Below, piece by piece: positions 5,272 through 5,300 of a stretch of 5,300 nucleotides of DNA. The stretch covers positions 1-5,300 of the forward strand of contig JBNRMU010000085.1 of assembly GCA_050309765.1 (NCBI GenBank), given 5' to 3'. Origin of the DNA: CALWRM01 sp050309765. GTDB lineage: Bacteria > Bacillota > Clostridia > Christensenellales > UBA1750. Below the pieces are notes generated by a model. That model was not told the DNA's origin and ran no database searches. It was given only the letters and a program-made list of their open reading frames with translations. Positions within the stretch are counted from its first letter, which is position 1, and every line of letters starts with the position of its first letter. Made by a program: the position numbers and the translations under genes.

Positions 5272-5300
5272 ATGCCTGGTTCCTTTCTTTCCATAAAACA

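Noticed and set aside
4994..5296. 100-codon + strand open frame opposite the flavoprotein
   Set aside because: Antisense to the conserved FAD-binding region; its Pro/Ser/Ala-rich sequence has no motif.

Overview
The window is a GC-rich chromosomal stretch with compact genes, strong AGGAGG-type ribosome binding sites, sigma-A style promoters and hairpin terminators between convergent genes. Together with the gene content (a GH4 glycosidase, a small XRE regulator paired with a membrane protein, and an unusual flavin thioredoxin reductase) this suggests an anaerobic, high-GC member of the Clostridia, probably gut-associated. The taxonomic guess is inference; no RNA marker gene is present.

Region 1 (1-1744, + strand) is the end of a sugar-metabolism operon. 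It holds the C-terminal three quarters of a xylose-isomerase-like TIM-barrel sugar isomerase/epimerase, cut by the window edge. A complete Gfo/Idh/MocA-family NAD(P)-dependent sugar oxidoreductase follows after 16 bases. A perfect 15-bp hairpin at 1783-1819 ends this operon and also serves the convergent gene.

Region 2 (1850-3334, - strand) is a family 4 glycoside hydrolase of the MelA/LplD-like type, with all core NAD and metal-binding residues. GH4 enzymes work through a transient 3-keto sugar, and Gfo/Idh dehydrogenases can also make 3-keto sugars. The neighbourhood therefore looks like a small glycoside- or uronide-catabolic locus, although the substrate cannot be read from the sequence.

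Region 3 (3335-3641) is a divergent intergenic region, more AT-rich in its outer parts than the genes around it. It holds a perfect TATAAT for the GH4 gene on the - strand and a near-consensus TTGACA/TATACT promoter for the rightward operon. The rightward promoter is flanked by two matching 20-bp palindromes, which look like autoregulatory operators. A further 22-bp dyad lies between the two promoters.

Region 4 (3642-4276, + strand) is a two-gene operon: a 67-residue XRE/Cro-type repressor, then a 144-residue four-helix membrane protein whose start codon overlaps the repressor's stop. The function of the pair is unknown. A perfect 13-bp hairpin at 4298-4336 ends the operon and also serves the convergent gene.

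Region 5 (4363-5271, - strand) is a thioredoxin-reductase-like flavoprotein with the redox pair C131-x-x-C134. It lacks the HRRxxxR motif that NADPH-dependent thioredoxin reductases use to bind the NADPH phosphate, so its electron donor may not be NADPH. No tRNA, rRNA, CRISPR array, insertion sequence or riboswitch was recognised.
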